Shown: positions 23,520 to 25,296 of the stretch, piece by piece
Layout of the letters: the number at the start of each line of letters is the position of its first letter
Numbering within the stretch: position 1 is the stretch's first letter
Assembly: GCA_964567085.1 (NCBI GenBank)
Contig: CAZMKU010000012.1
Coordinates: forward strand, 1 to 25,296
From: SVTX01 sp964567085
GTDB lineage: Bacteria; Bacillota; Clostridia; Oscillospirales; CAG-272
Length of the DNA stretch: 25,296 nucleotides
Direction: 5' to 3'
Notes under the pieces: model-generated
Database searches by the model: none
The model's input: the letters and a program-made list of their open reading frames with translations, nothing else
What the model was told of the DNA's origin: nothing
Program-made: the position numbers and the translations under genes

Positions 23520-24641
23520 ATGGTTTCTATAAGAGAAGTTAAAGGCAAAAAGGATATAAAGGAATTCATTGAATTTCCGCTCCGCCTTTACCGCGGCGTT
23601 TACGGCTTTGTTCCTCCGCTTTACACAGATGAAAAAAAGCTTATCAAAAACGGCGGAGACAAGAAGATCGCGGATAGCGTGTTCTTTTTGGCCGAGAGAG
23701 ACGGAAAGACCGTCGGCAGAATTCAGGGCATTATACAGAAGCAGTATAACGAGATACATAATACGAAAAGAGTGAGATTTACCCGCTTTGATTCTATTGA
23801 CGACCCCGAGGTGTCGAACGCGCTTTTCGGCGCGGTTGCGGATTGGGCGCGCGGCTTTGGAATGGAAGAAATGTGCGGCCCGCTCGGATACAGCGATATG
23901 GACAGGGAAGGACTGCTTGTTGAGGGCTTTGATGAGAATTCCACCTTTGAGGAGCAGTATAATTACGAGTATTACGGAAGGCTCTGCGAGGAGTTCGGAC
24001 TTGAAAAGGAAGTGGATTGGCTTGAATTTGAGCTGACCGCTCCCGAAAAGAGAAATGAAATGCTCTCTCGTGTGGCTTCGCGTGTGCTTGAAATGAATAA
24101 GCTGCATATAGCAGAGACCAAGGGCATTTCCAAGAAAAAGTATATAAGTAAGTACAGAGACAGCTTTTTCGAGTGCCTTGACGAGTGCTATTCAAAGCTT
24201 TACGGCACGGTGCCGATCTCTCCCGAGACACAGCAGGAGCTTGTCGATCAGTTTATGCTTATACTCAATAAGGAGTTCGCATTCTTTATCTGTGATGAGA
24301 GCGAGCGCGTGGTTGCATTCGGTCTTTGCTTCCCGGGTATCGGTGATGCGGTAAAGAAGAGCGGGGGAAGACTTACACCCGGTACTCTCATTAAGCTGCT
24401 CAAGATCGTAAAGAATCCTACGACTATTGATCTCGGACTCGTCGCGGTGCGTCCCGAGTATCAGTATACGGGCGTCAACGCGGTAATTCTGAACGGACTT
24501 TTAGATATGCTCTTTGAGGGCAAAACGCAGAGATGCGAGACTAATCTCAACCTTGAAACCAACGCGCAGGTTTTGGCGCAGTGGAAGCATTTTACCGCGC
24601 GACAACATAAGCGTCGCCGTTCGTACGTAAAGAAAATTTGA
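23520..24641 (+). CDS. YghO-like GNAT-fold acyltransferase
   Basis: 373-residue protein resembling the E. coli YghO family (function unknown). The N-terminal half has FVPPLYTDEKKL and FFLAERDGKTVGRIQGII, and MCGPLGYSDMDREGLLVEGF is characteristic. The C-terminal half has a GNAT core ending in LGLVAVRPEYQYTGVNAVIL and the terminal TARQHKRRRSYVKK. No acetyl-CoA motif A of textbook RxxGxG/A form is visible. It sits between the FakB-like gene and an acyl carrier protein, so an acyl chain from ACP or acyl-phosphate is a possible donor. That is inference. An AGGAGA ribosome site lies 10 bp before the ATG. Confidence 0.75.
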   Translation: MVSIREVKGKKDIKEFIEFPLRLYRGVYGFVPPLYTDEKKLIKNGGDKKIADSVFFLAERDGKTVGRIQGIIQKQYNEIHNTKRVRFTRFDSIDDPEVSNALFGAVADWARGFGMEEMCGPLGYSDMDREGLLVEGFDENSTFEEQYNYEYYGRLCEEFGLEKEVDWLEFELTAPEKRNEMLSRVASRVLEMNKLHIAETKGISKKKYISKYRDSFFECLDECYSKLYGTVPISPETQQELVDQFMLILNKEFAFFICDESERVVAFGLCFPGIGDAVKKSGGRLTPGTLIKLLKIVKNPTTIDLGLVAVRPEYQYTGVNAVILNGLLDMLFEGKTQRCETNLNLETNAQVLAQWKHFTARQHKRRRSYVKKI

Positions 24642-24662
24642 TTTTGAAAGGAAAATCTTAAA

Positions 24663-24884
24663 ATGATTGAGAAATTAAAAGAAATACTCATCAAGGTAAT
24701 TCCCGATGTTGAGAGCATGCGGGTGGATGAAAGTTCAAGACTCGTCGAGGACCTCGGCTTTGACTCGCTTGCTATGATGATGATGGCGATGGAGATCGAG
24801 GACGCCTTCGGCTTCAAATTTACAGAGCTTGTGAAGTTCAATACCGTCGGTGACGTTTGTAGATATCTTGAGAATTTGAAGTGA
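24663..24884 (+). CDS. Acyl carrier protein
   Basis: 73-residue acyl carrier protein with the phosphopantetheine serine Ser35 in GFDSLAMM. Helix 1 (IEKLKEILIKVIP), helix 2 (SLAMMMMAMEIEDAF) and the C-terminal VGDVCRYLENL helix are recognisable. The usual acidic loop of housekeeping AcpP (DIPDEDAEKI) is replaced by FKFTELVKF, so it looks like a dedicated or divergent carrier rather than the main fatty-acid ACP. It is the last gene of the lipid block, 21 bp after the GNAT gene, and a strong terminator follows. Confidence 0.9.
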   Translation: MIEKLKEILIKVIPDVESMRVDESSRLVEDLGFDSLAMMMMAMEIEDAFGFKFTELVKFNTVGDVCRYLENLK

Positions 24885-24899
24885 TTTAATTCAATAAAT

Positions 24900-24946
24900 T
24901 CGGGCAAAAATTACGTGTAGTAGCGTGTAGTTTTTGCCCGATTTTT
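24900..24946 (+). terminator. Rho-independent terminator of the lipid operon
   Basis: TCGGGCAAAAA (24900-24910) pairs perfectly with TTTTTGCCCGA (24931-24941), followed by five T residues. The 20-nt loop contains two copies of CGTGTAG. Confidence 0.92.
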
Positions 24947-24971
24947 ACGTTAAATTCTTTTGTTTTTGGTA

Positions 24972-25000
24972 TTGACAAAGCTGTTCAAATATGATATAAT
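24972..25000 (+). promoter_or_regulatory. Perfect consensus promoter of the tRNA-like array
   Basis: TTGACA (24972-24977) and TATAAT (24995-25000) have a 17-bp spacer. The predicted start near 25007 lies about 23 nt before the first tRNA-like unit, the arrangement usual for strong stable-RNA promoters. Confidence 0.92.
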
Positions 25001-25029
25001 TACCATTGTTCACAAACTGAATTTTATAC

Positions 25030-25198
25030 GGAGGCATATCGAAGCGGTCATAACGGGGGAGCGAGCGAAAAAACGATTGAGTATCGTTTTTTGCGAAGCG
25101 AGTACAAAAAATAAGGAGAGAGCAAGCTGACAAGCGAAGCTCACGACTATATTTTTTGTATGGGCACGAGTCTTGAAAACCGCGTGATATTTTCTCCG
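25030..25198 (+). ncRNA. tRNA-Ser(UGA)-like RNA unit 1 with inserted hairpins, no T arm
   Basis: The head GGAGGCA-TA is like a tRNA-Ser acceptor strand. TCG-AAGCGGTCATAA-CGG (25039-25056) then forms a normal D arm with A14 and GG18-19. About 105 nt are inserted where the anticodon stem should start. They hold AAAAAACGAT/ATCGTTTTTT (25068-25077, 25083-25092) and TACAAAAAATA/TATTTTTTGTA (25103-25113, 25150-25160). After the insert, CACGAGT-CTTGAAA-ACCGCGTG (25165-25186) gives an imperfect arm whose loop carries a UGA anticodon. CTCCG (25194-25198) can pair with CGGAG at 25029-25033. No TTCRA T arm exists, so ordinary tRNA function is unlikely. Read it as a tRNA-derived or tRNA-mimicking RNA. 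Confidence 0.6.
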
Positions 25199-25216
25199 AC
25201 AAACAATTAAATACAC

Positions 25217-25296
25217 GGAGGCATATCGAAGCGGTCATAATGGGGGAGCGAGCGAAAAAACGATTGAGTATCGTTTTTTGCGAAGCGAGTACAAAA
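25217..25296 (+). ncRNA. tRNA-Ser-like RNA unit 2 (truncated by window end)
   Basis: The second unit begins 187 bp after the first and matches it at 79 of the 80 visible bases, including the D arm and the first inserted hairpin. The single change (C at 25054, T at 25241) turns a D-stem G-C pair into G-U and so keeps the fold. The window ends in the left arm of the second hairpin. Confidence 0.6.

Larger units (their letters stand above)
24885..25296. other. 412-bp noncoding right edge
   Basis: No protein-coding gene is supported here. It holds the acp terminator (24900-24946), a perfect consensus promoter (24972-25000) and about one and a half units of a 187-bp tandem repeat that resembles tRNA-Ser with inserted hairpins. 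The array continues past the window. Confidence 0.85.
25030..25296 (+). repeat. 187-bp tandem repeat array (at least two units)
   Basis: The units start at 25030 and 25217 and are near-identical over the visible 80 bp, behind one promoter. The number of units, and whether the 3' halves differ, cannot be seen. Confidence 0.9.

Noticed and set aside
25030..25198. A normal tRNA-Ser gene
   Set aside because: The D arm and acceptor strand look right, but there is no TTCRA T arm, the anticodon stem has mismatches and about 105 nt are inserted, so a functional tRNA cannot be supported.
25030..25296. CRISPR array
   Set aside because: The repeated unit is 187 bp and nearly all repeat, with no short repeat and unique-spacer pattern and no cas gene.

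Overview
The window looks like chromosomal DNA from an uncultured low-to-mid-GC Firmicute of the class Clostridia, probably a gut lineage. The evidence is a Gram-positive gene set: Rex, a DnaD/DnaI-type primosome, a FakA/FakB/PlsX lipid module, a PotD lipoprotein, a DUF3343 plus class V aminotransferase pair, and a TrpB2-type enzyme. Strong Shine-Dalgarno sites and sigma-A-like promoters with 17-bp spacers (usually TTGACA/TATAAT) agree with this. I see no phage genes, transposase, rRNA, CRISPR array or canonical tRNA.

Layout. 2-3649: the end of a spermidine/putrescine ABC importer operon, potA(partial)-potB-potC-potD, closed by a strong terminator. 3713-5112 (minus): a class V PLP aminotransferase (cysteine desulfurase-like) with its DUF3343 partner. 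5328-7303: dCMP deaminase, RimI and TsaD, co-directional. 7304-7641: an intergenic region with a cluster of DnaA-box-like motifs. 7642-10971: rex, a DnaD-domain protein, a DnaI/DnaC helicase loader and a small membrane protein. 10972-11350: a promoter, a long structured leader with a 20-codon upstream ORF, a terminator hairpin and long complementary arms, ahead of a HlyC/CorC-type CBS transporter (11351-12796). 12970-16306: a two-component system and a membrane glycosyltransferase. 16422-18794: TrpB2 and an alpha/beta hydrolase. 18830-19393 (minus): a TetR regulator with an operator inside its own promoter. 19593-24884: a small unknown protein, FakA, PlsX, a DegV/FakB protein, a YghO-like GNAT protein and an acyl carrier protein, which together form a fatty-acid activation and phospholipid entry module. 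24900-25296: a terminator, a perfect consensus promoter, then the start of a 187-bp tandem array of tRNA-Ser(UGA)-like units carrying inserted hairpins and no T arm.

How the genes work together. The lipid block is the most coherent: FakB presents fatty acid to FakA for phosphorylation, PlsX exchanges acyl groups between acyl-phosphate and ACP, and an ACP closes the block. The rex-dnaD-dnaI block couples redox sensing and primosome loading, and possible DnaA sites lie upstream. The two most unusual stretches are both noncoding: the tRNA-like tandem array at the right edge, and the structured leader of the CorC-type gene.
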